Source of the DNA: Chondrosia reniformis | Taxonomy: Eukaryota; Porifera; Demospongiae; Chondrillida; Chondrillidae | NCBI GenBank assembly: GCA_947172415.1 | Contig: OX359189.1 | Coordinates: 7,764,501 to 7,828,500 of the forward strand | Direction: 5' to 3' | Length of the DNA stretch: 64,000 nucleotides | Shown here: in pieces, positions 37,043-50,000 of the stretch | How positions within the stretch are numbered: position 1 is the stretch's first letter | Layout: each line of letters starts with the position of its first letter | The notes under the pieces: model-generated | The model's input: the letters and a program-made list of their open reading frames with translations, nothing else | Databases searched by the model: none | Told to the model about the DNA's origin: nothing | Program-made: the position numbers and the translations under genes

Positions 37043-40000
37043 TCATAAAATAACTCCAAATCCTCCAATAACAATTAGGATGATCACTTTCAATGAAATA
37101 CATGTATCTGCAGTGAAATGAGAAAACATTACGTACACATTCATTTTAAGAGGATTAGCATTATTTTACCTGAAGTTTTAGATGTTTCATATGGAAAAGT
37201 GTACACTACGTATTCACTAATGAAACTTGGTTCATACTGGCAATAAGCTCTAATTCCAATATTATAGGATCCATACGTATGAGATTCTGAAAAAAGTCCT
37301 TTACTGATAATGAAGCATGTTTCAGCAGTGGTTGATGTATTCCTCAAAGTTGATCCATGTCCATCTCCACTCTGTTGCCATGTTACATCAATCTCATACA
37401 TGAAGGTACAGTTCTCAAAACACTCATCACTGTGGTACCACATCAGGCAGATACTTGTATCAGAAATGTTGGATGTGAGTGAGGTTGGAGGAAGGGGAGA
37501 CTCTGAAGGAATATCAGCTGTAAAGGGATGGTTATATTCAGTATTGCAGTAACATATACTAAATAAAGCACTAAATATCTTATTTGCACATAGTTTTACA
37601 TGTTCTTATACTGTACATGTGACTCTTAAGGTTTGCAAAAATTGCAAAATCTTAGTACTTTTACATGCAGTTAAATATACACTGTTTTAAATTAGTAAAT
37701 TAAATGTAAAATTAATGTAAATCTATTATAATACCAATTTAATCACCTTTCCAGGAACGATTTTGTTTACGACTTAAGTCCTTTTCTACCACTTGTACTG
37801 CATGGGATACATATGTAGCATCCAAATTGGTAGGATTTTCACCTATATATTGCATGCACCTCTTCACATGACTCTATATGCATGATTGTCATTGTGAGGT
37901 TTGGAGGTGTCTCCTTTATTGATCATGTTTTTGGAAGACATATCTGCGCCAGTTTCTACAGTTTTTGAATGCATCCACAAATACGTATTATAGAAAGGGA
38001 TTTTTATGAAAACGTTTGTCATGATAAGGGTTAATTTCTTCTATAGCAAAGATCGATGAACCGTTTCAATTTTTAACTTAAACAAACAATCGCTTACACT
38101 TTGTTGGCACTTTCTCTTATGTGTAAATCTGCAGCTTAATATGACAAATGTATTATATATAATACATTTGTCATATTAAGTTAATTAGCTTTCATAAGCA
38201 CATTTGCCTAGCTAGTATAATACTGTTTATACGTATATATAAAGGATAAATATATATATTAACCTTTGGCTAAAACAGTCACAGGTTCACTCTCCTCCAT
38301 ACTACCATCAGCATACACAACAGCACAAGAGTAGTTAGCCTCTCCATTGAGGAAGACACTCTTTCTTGTTGTCACACTCACAACTGTCTCAGTATTACTC
38401 TGGGATACAACCATATGGTATGTATCAGGTAGATTAATCCTCTCTCCATCCTTCATCCACACTACAGGATTGGTCTGACTGAAGATGGGCCCACTTGATG
38501 TAGTATCAGTTATATTGTGATGGTGACAGGTGAGTTGAACTTGTCTGTCATAACAGGACACATTTTCTGGTACTTTTGAAACCAAAATAGCATCTGAATT
38601 AGTATTATTAATTAAATATTATTTATTATATATATAGCACCACAGAAAACATAAATAATATCACATTCCAAAACATGAAGCCATATAACTGAATCGCAAA
38701 ATGAAACCAATATTCTTTCTTCCAATTAAGGCTACTATAATTTGGTAATTCCAATGCACTATACTATGTATACTCACCCACTGTATTTATTTCTATCTCT
38801 AATACATTGCTTTTGATAGTGCTATTCTCCACACTCTGAGCTGTAATATTAACTTGATATGTAGTACTAGGAACCAGGTTAGATAGTGTAATGTTAGAAG
38901 TAGGTGTAGTAGTTGAGTTACATGTTGATACATCAGGTACTCCATTCTCAACAGTACACCATGAGATGATGAAGAAGAAACTGTAGTCTTCAAAACATGG
39001 GGGGGTTTGTTCCCAGATAATATATGTTGTTGTTGTTTTTGGTTCCAACAGATGTACTCTTGATAGTTGAGGGTTTTCTGAGGATAACACAAATTACAAT
39101 ATTTAATTGGTTTTGGTAAAATTGTTGCGGATTTGCAGGGTTGGCAGATTATCCAAACATGGAATATATTAACAAAACGATTTCATTTTATTTGCATAGA
39201 GTTTCGCTATCTCTACATTGGGAAAGGTTTATCTTTGTTACATTCGCCAAATTTGTCCATTTAGGTGAAGTTATATCTTAAGTTAGTATATCATAGACAG
39301 TAGCTATAGGAGTAGGAGAACTCTTGCCCATCAGTTTTAAACGTACGTATTCGGCGGATTAACAAGTGCTAATATGTATTTGTTAGGGCCAAGTGGTCCC
39401 AAAATTAGGTGGTAGAAGACAGATCTAGCGCAGGTGGCGAATTATACGTAAAATTTTGATGATTCCAGGTGGATTTGGTGGTTTGACACATTAATAAGCG
39501 GGCCCGCAGGGTGGGATGCACTGAATTGTCCTGTTATTAACATCTGTAAAGTTTACCTGGTGGATCCAGTTGTACCTCCATACTGCTTTCTTTTGTAAAA
39601 TTTTTCCTTAGTAGCAAGCATTGGTAGCCCACATTCTTACTCTCAAAGTCTTTCTTTGTTAAAAGGATATCCAGAGCCACAGTGGTGTTATCAATGGTGG
39701 TTTCCCATTCTTTAATGCCATCTGGAAAGTAGTATTCTCCATCTTTTAACCAACTCACCTTAGGATAGTACACATTAGGATCAATCGGTTTATGAGTGCA
39801 CAGTAATCTCACAATTTCAGCAAAGCAGATACTTGTACTAGTACTGCTTTCAATCATTAGGGTAATGACAGCTATAAAGAAGAGAAGTATGTATAGGATT
39901 ATATAGTTCATGCTTCAGTGATTGCTTTTTCATACGTTGATTCTTGCAAGTGGCTATTTTCCTATAGTTTTCTAATAGTTGTCATACCATGTAGCTAGTT

Positions 40001-40787
40001 ATCATTGGATATTAAAAGGACCTGTTTCTTGTACATCATTTAACAGGGTACAAGTATATACAAATACAGTACATGTAGGTATAAAGTGTGATCAATGGGT
40101 TTTCTCCTTTGTAGAGAACTAGCTAATTGTGATTGTCTGATGATTTAACCCTTTATTGTGAAATCTATAATATATGCAGCAGAAAATCTCCATCTCTCTC
40201 TGGTTTACTTTCTCGACATTCCTGTGGTCAATCAGTCGACATTCAATATTTAGCGAAAGGAATGCAATGATTTTTGTGTTAGAGTGGATACAGGCGTTTC
40301 TACTTAACAGTAACATTGAAAAGTGACATGTAGCATATATAGTCCTTTCTTACCATCGGATCCCCGTTGGAAGACTAGCAAAGATATCCCTCCCTCTTAA
40401 AGAGCTAGCTAAAATACGGCCTTTTTATCTTTTCTACAATTGTTGTAATGGTGCAAAATTGATTGCTTCTTCGAATTCTATAGATGGTTGCTCCCCATTG
40501 CAGAATGTAGATCTATAAATATTGACACCTTTCACATTATGGCGTGGAATTAATTGATCGATGCTACAATAGAAATCTGGTCGAGAGTCGTCAGACCATA
40601 AGCGCTTATAGTCGATTAAGTCTGATTTCATCGCTACATTGTGCGCAACAAACTAGCTACAGTTCGTGAACGATACACTTTCTACTCCAACAAAAGTTAT
40701 ATCAAAACACTCACAATGAGTCCGATTACGATTTATTAGAAATAGAGACAGCAGCAGCATCATTGCAGGTCCTGGAGTCAACTTCAT
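37043..40787 (-). CDS. receptor H: tail-less Ig-FN3-Ig-FN3 protein, C-type
   Basis: Six exons: 40715-40787 signal peptide (MKLTPGPAMMLLLSLFLI), 39557-39871 Ig1, 38778-39077 FN3-1, 38264-38593 Ig2, 37170-37517 FN3-2, 37043-37107 terminal exon. All internal introns are phase 1 and 476 residues are open. Ig1 reads ICFAEIVRLLCTH, SWLKDG and YQCLLLRK; Ig2 reads CYDRQVQLTCHHHN and VVWMKDGERI. FN3-2 is longer than in its relatives (348 bases) because of small in-frame insertions. The last exon encodes DTCISLKVIILIVIGGFGVIL and stops, with no cytoplasmic residues, so it is probably GPI-anchored or an anchor-less decoy. An in-frame Met just upstream of Ig1 (39911) with its own hydrophobic run is an alternative start. 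It is divergent from gene J. Confidence 0.82.
38135..38180. repeat. 46-base perfect palindrome
   Basis: CTTAATATGACAAATGTATT continues to the centre at 38157/38158 and is followed by its exact complement. It lies in the intron between Ig2 and FN3-2 of receptor H. There is no loop, so it could extrude as a cruciform. It may be a minimal foldback element. Confidence 0.9.
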
Positions 40788-41210
40788 CTTTGTTAAATTT
40801 AGCAATTCACTTCAAACTTCCTAATGGGCAGAATTATTCCTTTGGAATCTAAAGAGCTAATTTATACAGATCTAAAAATACCAAATTTGGAAACAAACGC
40901 AGTCAAGTAAAATGGATGGCAGTGGCGGATCCAAGATTTTTCTAGGGGGGAGGCTACATGATAATGTTTGTGGGGAGGCTACATGATAATGTTTGTGGGG
41001 TGGCTCAAAGAAATAGGGTTTCCATGGCCACTGCGAATATTTTGAAAAGATAGGTGTTTAGTGTTCAGTGGTAAATTCTGTAGTGTTCACATTCCATTAA
41101 ACATCTAGCTTATTGGTATATACATAGACACACGAAAGAACGGGACTGGCAACGCGAACCGGAAGTTGCCGGAGGGTCGTACAGGTCACGTGTTTCATTA
41201 GCAACGAAAA
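40788..41210. promoter_or_regulatory. divergent promoter region of H and J
   Basis: Separates the start codons of H (minus) and J (plus) by 423 bases. On the J side there is an ETS-type CCGGAAGT at 41159-41166 and an E-box CACGTG at 41187-41192, in a locally GC-richer stretch without a TATA box, as in housekeeping promoters. A 25-base tandem duplication (GGCTACATGATAATGTTTGT) lies at about 40948-40997. Confidence 0.5.
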
Positions 41211-44200
41211 ATGGCAGCCGCGCCGATATGCGACAGCGAGTGCAAGCGATTTATCGACATTTTAAACAGTTTGGGGAGTGGAATATGCTCTAACTCGTTC
41301 TCCAGGAGGGGTAAGAGGCAAGCAGAAGAAGTGGATCGTTTCAAGCGGGTAATTTGCGCAGAAGAGCGGTAAGAACAGTTGCAGCGATTTTGTAAAGCCC
41401 TTTTTCAGGGCAATGGTCTCATTCTCCCCTGCCCGAAAACTGCTGACGTGTTCGCAATACAATGGTATAGGAATGATTGCATAATGCTGCTGTGATGTAT
41501 TTTTTGTCATAAACGAGAGTAATCTATTACGTCATCGCTTCCCGTAGCCTCGACACTGAATGGAATTGGAACGGGTCTCACTACTTTCACATAATCCTAT
41601 GTGGATTACATCATATTTAAGTCTCATGGGAATTACATCATCAATGACTTCACTAAACACCTTATAATATTGTCTGCACGTGTAGAAGATTGTACATACG
41701 CATAGTAGCTATATTATGAGAATCATTAGCAAGACATAAGTCAGTTTAAACAATGCTGAGGAACAAAGAAATAGTTTAGTCCAGGTCTATTTCAATTGAC
41801 ATGGGATCTTCTTTTCCAAAGAGTTTTGGAAGTGGCAGTTGAAAGCCTTGAACTGGTACAATTCTGTCATAGTGGATATTTTGTATGTTAACAATTTCTA
41901 TGTGATACGATTTGGGGGGTGATGAATTTAGTGAATTGACAGGTTTTGCTTTCCCCAAAGGTTTATACCTATGCCATTCGTAAGTTGCTCTTCCTTCAGG
42001 TTTGAGGTAAGTATATATGTTAAGATTTAGAAGTGATGCAAGAGCAAGTATCTCTGTGTGAATTCCCCAAGTGCCGCTTTTGTACATGTCATTGAGATAG
42101 GTTTGGGAGTCTTTGGGAAGATGGCACTTAAACATCTCGAGGTTTGACTGTACAAAGTCAATTATCATCTTTCGTACTTGCATGTGGTATATTTCACTTC
42201 CTAACAGTTCCTTTGAAAAACTGCGAAAAAGGCAATTTCCATCCCCTATAACATGATCTATGTTTCTTCCTTGGGCTGCTAGGATAGCAGATAGTACCTG
42301 GTATAGGTACTGGATGTATGGAAGATAAGTGTAGTTGTGGCAAGCTAATTTTTAGACCAATTTGTTTTGCTAATCCAGCCTTAAATGCAAGTGTTTCAAT
42401 AACATATCCATCAGACAAGGTTGATGATTCCACAAGGACACCAGTCAATGAGACTGTATTAGTAGTAGGAGGAGTTAAATTTGGAGTTGATAAACTGGTA
42501 GGCTGGGTCAGCAGATTTGGTCTATGGCCTGATAGGCTAGACTCAGAGTGAACTGATAAGGGTGTCAATAAAGAACTGTTCAAAGGTACTAAACTGGTTG
42601 GGGAGACTAGGCTGATAGTTAAACTTGATGAGGTCAGTGAACCAAAGCAATTTCAGATTCTGACTTATTCTTAGGGTCTAAACAATTAGAGAAGTCAAGA
42701 TTAGTGGTAGCTGAGGTACTTATTACTGAGAGAGAATCAGTGGTAAGAGAAACTGACTGATTGGAGTGTGTTTCCTCTCTTTGATGTGCGCTAAGCCTTT
42801 TTATGTCAGGTAGATAACCTACATAAAATGTAAAGGAATCATTATAGTATACGTGCCATAATTCCATGATGGTAACATACCTTGTAAGTTGCAACATTTT
42901 CTTTCCTTACAGCTTTGTTTCTTTTTACCTGGTCCACCAAACTGTGGTTTATCCAAACAAAACAAACACTTCCCACAGTCACTCTGTCTGACACACCCAG
43001 AGCAGGTACCACAGCGTTTCCGTCTTGCAACATTGGAAAGTGGATGTTGGGGTACCATCATTTTTCTCTTTTTAATTTGTGGCTCACTATAATATATAAA
43101 TGGAGTAGCCAAGAATGCATCTGTATACAGAAGGTGTATATATGCTGTGGTGCAACTCACTTATATGATGTATGATGTATTCTTACCTCTGGGTACCGAA
43201 AGCCATTTCTTGTTTAACCAGTTTTGAACTAGTATATGCTTCTTCCAAACATCTGATTCCATTAGACACTGCTTAGCATATAGGTACATAGAATCCATTG
43301 GATCTGAATCAACTGATGGGGCATTAGCACAGTCTCGTAATAAGCCCAGTAGGAAGTCTGCTTCGTCCTTAGTGAGTCCATGTTTGCTGTCCTATACATA
43401 TACAAATGTCACTTTATATATAGACATGTTACTACAGATCTGCAACTATATACCTTGACCCACCGCTCCCAGCACTGCTCTCTGTGGAAATCACACAGAT
43501 ACACTGTTGCAGATGGAAAGGCCTGGATAAGAGCACTATGTTCAGCATCAGAGTAGTCAATCATCCAAAATTTGGGTTTCCAAGTTGGGTTCCTTGTCTT
43601 AATTATATCTAGAGCCTCCTTGTACTTTCTGACTGAACAATAAATTCTGCAACTATTGAATAACCAATATTGGTTTTCACAGCTATAAAAAATAATGGTA
43701 TGTCATATTTGGTTGTTTTGTATGTAGCATCCAGGAGAGTTATGTTGTTGCCATACTTAACCAGTAACTCCTGTTGCCACTTCTCTTGGTGTACCATTAA
43801 GAGTGTCTCCTCCAGGTCAGTAATTTCATTTACATCGGTATTCAAATCAGAATCATTATTTTGTCTTTTTGTGTAAGGTCGAAAGTAAAAGTAACCATTG
43901 GTTTTTTGCTTCCAGTGTTCAATTTTTAAATGTAAGTTTTCCTGGTCAAGCTTTGATAGTTCTAGAGCTTTTTTAGCCCTAAGTATGTGGTTTCTCACAT
44001 CATCATTGGTTGGATAAAAGGCCCTATCTGTAGGTGGAGGCTCAATTCCTAATTCATTATTTAATTTACTTGTTACATACATTCTTAGACCCCTTTTAAC
44101 TTCAGCTGTGTCAGTTATTCCTGTAGAGACCATTTCATGGATTTTTTGTATTATTAGTGGGTCCAGTTTTTGAGCATAACCACCAGCTGCTCCTACCATG

Positions 44201-46278
44201 TGGTCATTGTGAGCATCCTTGCTAGGCAACTTCACATAATACTTTGGTAGACTTTCCACTCACTTTCCTTCTTTCAAGGCCATAGTCAACTGCCTCATTT
44301 TATCCTCTTTCAAACCTCTTAGTTTCCAAGAAGACATACTGGACACATCTTCTTTAATTTTGTACTCAGGAAATGTGGTATAGGTTTTACATTCAATATG
44401 TGCAAAGCAGCCTACTTTCCTGGTACCCTGGAGAAACTGTCTTTTTCCTTTGGTCTGTCTGTTTTTATAGTACTTTTTCCCAAATTGACAATCCATAATT
44501 CTGTGTTCTGACACACAGAAAGGTGTATTGTCAAAAGTGACCACATGATCACCTTCTTTTTTTCTCCAGAACAAACTTGGAAGTTTGGATGCAGGCTGAT
44601 CCTGGAGTATAATACGGTGTCCCTTCAATTTGGCATGTAGTGTGAAACTTTCAGATTTCTATTTCATATACTTCATTTGTTTGTGTGTCTCCTTCCATCA
44701 TAGTTTTGTTTTTTCTTGATGTTCTTGTACCATAAGTAGAAACAGTATCAATTCTGTACAATTCTAATACTCTATCTAGGTCTTCAACAAAGCCTGAGTA
44801 GTACTTGCCAGTCACCTTAAGTTTCTCAATCCAAGACATTGCTTTTAATTGTTACACTTGTATACTCAGAAATCTACGTACTGAAATTCAGCGTACACAA
44901 TGCAGTAATGTAAGAAAGGCGCTAGAACCCCTACCTTGAGCGCCATACACCTAAAGTGTTTAGTTAATTGATAAAATTCATTGCTATAATTTAAGTGGTA
45001 TGACGTCACCACATAGGATTGTGTGAAAGTAGTGGGACCCGTATACCCGAATTGGAACTGATGGCCCGTCCATTTGGGTGCACGTGTTGTTGTTGGAATT
45101 GGTAGAGAGAAGCTTTCTGCAATTCATGTTGCTTAAGGTGGGTTTAGCATTTAGAGTAAGCAATCAGAAGTCGTCCCTATGATATCTGGAAAGCTATAAA
45201 TTTCAAATTGAACGTCATTACAAAGACCTTTCTTAGAGAACTTGCTGTACGCAATCAGGGAGTTCTCGGTTCTATCTCACTAGGGCGTGGCTTCTATATT
45301 CGGACACCATGTAATTTCGGACGCCTGTTCTCAGTGGCAAAGCATTCAATCTTCTTTTAGTTTCTCTAGTGATAGATATACTCAAGGGCTACTACCAGGA
45401 GAAGATTCAGATTCAACCGTTTTGAGATGATAGAGGAAGGTTTGTTTTGATTAGGCGCTCTGGGGTCATCTAAAATCGGACACCTTTTCTTCAAAAATGA
45501 AAATAACTGAAGTTAGTGGTGTTAAAATGAACTTCTAGGACTAATGTAGCATTCAGTTGTATTCTAGGCATTATTTGGATGTTAACTAAAGCTTATTTGA
45601 CACTGTTAAATGTAAAAATGGGTATTGAGCTAGTGAAATACCTAATCCCACTTGTGCACAGATTAAAAGTGTGAAAATTAAAGATAAAATGACTCTGTGG
45701 TTGTTATTACTGATATTTAGTTTGTGACATAAATATTATTGATTGTTTCAGTGTAATTTTTAAATTTCATGTACGTACTCCAAAATGTATAAAGCCTCAG
45801 TCAAAGCATTACTTATAAAATCACAATTAAACCATAAAAATATATAGCCTGATCCTTCCTTCCAAAACTTAGTACTTGCTATTTGTTCTGTGTATAGTCA
45901 TGCAGCCATAGGAAAATTGCTTTTGTTGCCTTTTCTTATGTTCTATCAGCAGTACCTATTCTCCTTATGTATCTATATATTAAGTTCCTTAAGAATTATA
46001 TTTAGATGTGTAGGAAGAATAGGTACAGAAACCACCTGCAGCTGTTTTACTGAGTTGTGCAATGGTTGTAGAGAAAGCTTTGCCCGCTGAAACTAAAAAA
46101 GGAAATAAGATAATTTCAGACTATGTACATACTTCTTACTCTAATTTTTTGCGCTTTATCCTTTTGTAGGAGCGAGAGGGATAAAATTATTAAGCTTGAC
46201 AGTTTTTGTGGCTCTAGAGTCAAAAGACGCTTCATGATCAATAAATTATTAGCACTTGAAGGGTATGAGGAATTTTAA
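41211..46278 (+). CDS. gene J: small two-exon protein of 88 residues, unknown function
   Basis: Exon 1 is 41211-41368 (MAAAPICDSECKRF...), ending in a strong CG|GTAAGA donor at phase 2. Exon 2 is 46170-46278, after TTTTGTAG, beginning so that the split codon becomes Arg, and ending EGYEEF-stop. The joined frame is exactly 89 codons including the stop. The protein is basic and charged, with three Cys in the first half and RVKRRFMINKLLALEGYEEF at the end. No domain recognised. The 4.8-kb intron contains the MULE transposon at 41573-45048. An extra exon inside the intron cannot be excluded. The GC-rich start region and promoter motifs support a real, perhaps widely expressed, gene. Confidence 0.5.
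41776..42822 (-). pseudogene. OTU-like protease part of the MULE (broken)
   Basis: After a Ser/Thr-rich linker (42360-42822) the minus strand encodes an OTU-type cysteine protease. VIGDGNCLFRSFS holds the catalytic Asp-Gly-x-x-Cys signature, a helix region with GTWGIHTEILALASLLN follows, and the catalytic His region is YHIEIVNIQNIHYDRI. The C-terminus ends at 41776. Frame changes near 42645 and 42350 separate the linker from the flanking modules. In the intact ancestor this was probably fused to the transposase and CXXC module. Confidence 0.7.
42882..44839 (-). pseudogene. MULE transposase with C-terminal CXXC zinc finger (broken)
   Basis: Pieces in order: 44651-44839, 44260-44628 (a region like the CARF DNA-binding domain, with CQFGKKYYKNR and GCFAHIECK), 43609-44259, 43453-43608, an intron, 43187-43391, an intron, and 42882-43088. 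The MULE core has LLDATYKTTKYDIPLFFIAV (first Asp), WMIDYSDAEHSALIQAFP (second Asp) and YLCDFHREQCWERW (C and H). The last exon is a CXXC finger (RCGTCSGCVRQSDCGKCLFC). Breaks: a frameshift near 44640, an in-frame TGA at 44260-44262, and a frameshift near 43625. The parts are recognisable but the gene cannot make a full protein. Confidence 0.75.
45049..46169. other. right part of the gene J intron
   Basis: Contains the second copy of the 10-base target duplication and then AT-rich sequence with several CGGACACC-like motifs (about 45299, 45477). A short open frame at 45890-46090 has a cysteine-rich end (CSCFTELCNGC) but no support as an exon. Confidence 0.4.
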
Positions 46279-47069
46279 TTGAGGTCAGTATGGGTAACAC
46301 CTCTACAATGGCAAAACTGGCCATAAAGTTGAGACCTTTACTGGATCAAGTAAAGGATTTGTTGATAATTAAGTAAGATCACAATTATAGCTTATTGATC
46401 TTTAGAGTCTAAACCAAATGATCTAGCCAATATACAGTAGGAACTAACTTAATGTTGAAATTACTTTCATGCAAGTGATAAAGGCCATGCACTTATCAAT
46501 CAGTTATTGGTTCCCAAGTTTCCTTTATGTATACAATACTCTTCATATATATTCTCTGCATGTATTTTCAATATTTAAATTTTAACAAGTAAAATAAAAA
46601 ACCAATGTTGCACCAGTGACTAGTACATCTGCAAAAAGTAACGAAACAAGACAGTGATTATGTGATAAGACTAACCATGCTGAAATTTAAGTACCTTAAC
46701 CATACACTTCTGTGTTTGGGCGCATCATTAATTCCTACTCAGTTTTGAATCTGTATACAAACATGTATAAACAAATATATCCCCTGGTACAACCCTGCCA
46801 AATAAGGAAGGTGTAAAAATAATTGTGCAAGAGCAACCCAGAAATGAAAAATAAAATTGCTTTTGAATTCAATTCTGCTGGCAAGACATGTAAATGCCAG
46901 GTGCAGGTTATGTCTCGCTTTTCTCCCGAGCTGTACATACATATTATATATATATATACGTAGCAGCACCAGTAGATAACTAATACATATTATTATTCAT
47001 TTGTGTCTACTCTGTAATGGATTACGCTATATAGCTATGTATAGAAATAACACATGCACCTCTATCTAT
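46279..47069. other. convergent region between J and G2
   Basis: 46600-46730 belongs to the dispersed repeat family seen at 32555-32770. 46745-47040 duplicates the region downstream of G1 (32905-33120). No gene seen. Confidence 0.5.
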
Positions 47070-50000
47070 TCAGCAGGTGATTGTATCTGACATTGTATTT
47101 ACTTTTAAGTTATTTTTCTTTTTTCTACACCTCCAAACAATTATCACAACAATAATAATGGCAATCACTATAACAGTAACTGGTGCTGCGATGACTGGCA
47201 AAATATTAGCTGTACATGAGATAGAGTAAATCACATAATAATGCAGCACAAGAACAATCACAATCATAACTTACCCATATTATCAGGTGCAGGTAATGTT
47301 TGAAAAAGTCCAATTTGTACTCTACTTTTAATAGTTGTGTTCTCTTTACAATAAGCTCCAACTCCAATCTCATAAGATGTACCAGGAGTAAGACCTTCAA
47401 TAGTATACGATGTTTCAGTAGTGGTTGTACTCCTCAAACTAGATCCATCTCCACTCTGTCGCCATGTTACCTCATACATGAAGGTACAGATAGTCATTGA
47501 CAAAGAACAGTTGTTGTAATATTCCCAACTTAAAGAAATACTTTTACTTTGATGGGCAGCATTTAGTTTAGCAGGTGAAAATAAATCTAATATATAACAA
47601 TTATATCATTTATAATAAGTAAGAAAAAGAAATTTTTTAAAATGTCATATGGTAAGTATGATAATACAACACAATGTCAAACATACATTATACAGTAAAT
47701 GCTCAAATGTTTGGTATAATGTGCATGTTAATTTGTTTGAAGAATAGACACAAAAATAGTGCCATAGGTACACAGCTATACTGTTGAATGGCATGCATAA
47801 GCTGGCTATAGTATGATGGCTCAAATAATCCCCTAGCTTATAACATTAATAAATTAAAATAGTCCATCAAAATTGTTTCAGCTTTTAAATATTAAAATCT
47901 GTACTACACTTTTACCAATGAAAAGAAGTCCAAACTTACATGTTCCTTCAACGATCTTTTTAATACTTTTCTCAATATTACCATCAGCATACACAATACC
48001 ACAAAATATCTCAATCTTTCCATCTTCCAAATTGCTCCCTTCAGCTAATACATCAATGGTCTTTGTATGATCGCTATCTAGACTACAAGTATCATTGTTC
48101 AAAAATAGTATGGTAGGATCTGTCTCTCTATAAATTTGTCTATTTTTTCTCAGGTTGCCATTGTAACAAGAGACATCAACTGATTGGCCATAGCACACTG
48201 TCCCTTGTGAAATTGAAATGTCTATAGGTTCTATATAGGATATGGACATATATAATTAATTTGCATCACATCAAAGTTAATATTAATGATCATATTATAT
48301 GGGAACCTAATTCTATCATCACAATACAGTATATAGCTTAAAACTTAAGATACTATATAGATGGCCATGGCAATTGAGGTATATATTTATTATATAATCC
48401 CAGGTTATAATTGGAAGGAATGACACATATTGTAAAGTTATATACATGCAGGATATATTGCATAGAAGTATTCATATGCTTCACATACCTAAAGTAGCAG
48501 TTTCAACAGCTACAGAATTACTATGAATATCAGGATCCTCTCTAGAAAATGCAATGACTATTACAGAATAGTTTGTAGATGGTTCCAATTCAGTTATAGT
48601 GTACTCTTGAGCTGTAGTATTGTGTAAACGATTGTAATTAAAACTTCCATTATTAAAAGTGAGTGTTATGCTGTAAGATACATCTCTGTAGCAGCCTTGT
48701 ACAGTGTGAGTCAACTTCAATGACATTTCATAAATTCGGCTTTGGATGGTAACATTTGGTTCAGGAATTCCTGATATAAGAACAAAATAATACCACCAAG
48801 TCTGAATAAAGATCATAACCAAGAAAACACTTTGCAAAATAACCCACAAGTATAAAACCACAATATATATTCTCAGGATTAGGGTACAAAGCACACATGA
48901 ATTAGAGTTATTTAAGAGCTTAAAATTCATATCATAATAATTAAGTAAGCTATTGGAAAACCTGTAACCATTTGATTGTTTCAAGGCTTGTCAGAGGTTT
49001 AGCTACAGGTTCATGTACTTCACTAACCTAATATTGTTGTTTTCAAGTCATTACTAATCTCTTCCATGCTTGTATTCATGTGAATTAGAAAACAATTATA
49101 TACATTCTCTTTATTAATAAAAGTTTCCTTTGTAACTGTAATATTTAAAGCTGTTGCTGTTGTGTCGATAGTGACACTTCTCTCCATTGCATGATGTATC
49201 AAATCAAATCCATTCTTCTTCCAGTATACTGTTTTTAAGTAATCATTGGTTTTGCTCATGTCTGGATGATTACAGATTAACTGATATTCGTTTCCATAAC
49301 AAACAGTTGATGGACCAGTCAGAGTAATGACTGACTTGCGATCGACAGCTATGTATAGTAAAATCAGTAGATACCAGTTACGTAGTACAGATAATCTATG
49401 CTAATACTTTTCTCAATGCTGACCGCAACTTGTTCGAATGAGAGACGGCTTACGATTTTTTATGTAATTAAGGATCCTCCTCCCTGACCCAATATTCGCA
49501 GAAGCGGCCGCCATGTAAACTATTATATTTTAGATTCTCCTCAGCAGTTGAAAATTAGTGAACACTGCCATTTCTACCTCTAACATTATTTTTGTAAATG
49601 TTTTTTATTTACTTTATATATATGGCGGACCTTAATTGGGGTGAGCCCCACACTTGACGGATTGAACGCCGATTACGTCTTACCATTTAACAGTTGAAAA
49701 TGGCCGCCTCTCGCGAACGGCTTTCAAATGCCAACCTTACCCATACCAAACGTTTTCTGGAGCGACATCGTGAAGATAGCACCTATTCTCGCTTCAGCCT
49801 TATTTTTTCTTCCACCCAAGCTCAATTAATATCCACAGCATCCTGCTGAGCTTGCTCCCTATCCATCTGCATCTCCTACTCCTCTCCTCTTTCCATGGGC
49901 CTTTCCACTGCTTTCTATCAGTACCTTCCACACTATGTATGAAAAACCTTTCCCTATTCTCCTCCCTCTATATACATGCATCCCCCATTCCACCATATGG

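Larger units (their letters stand above)
41573..45048 (-). mobile_element. Mutator-like (MULE) transposon, complete but decayed
   Basis: The ends are inverted: left GGGTCTCACTACTTTCACAT, right complement GGGTATACGGGTCCCACTAC followed by TTTCACACAATCC; the right end has 8 more bases near its tip. The flanks are GAATTGGAAC at 41563-41572 and again at 45049-45058, a 10-base target duplication as expected for MULEs. The interior encodes, on the minus strand, a transposase, a CXXC zinc finger and an OTU protease domain, all with frame breaks. It sits in the intron of gene J. Confidence 0.85.

Noticed and set aside
45890..46090. Cysteine-rich 66-codon frame as an internal exon of gene J
   Set aside because: Direct splicing of 41368 to 46170 already gives a complete in-phase frame, and this segment has no clear donor.
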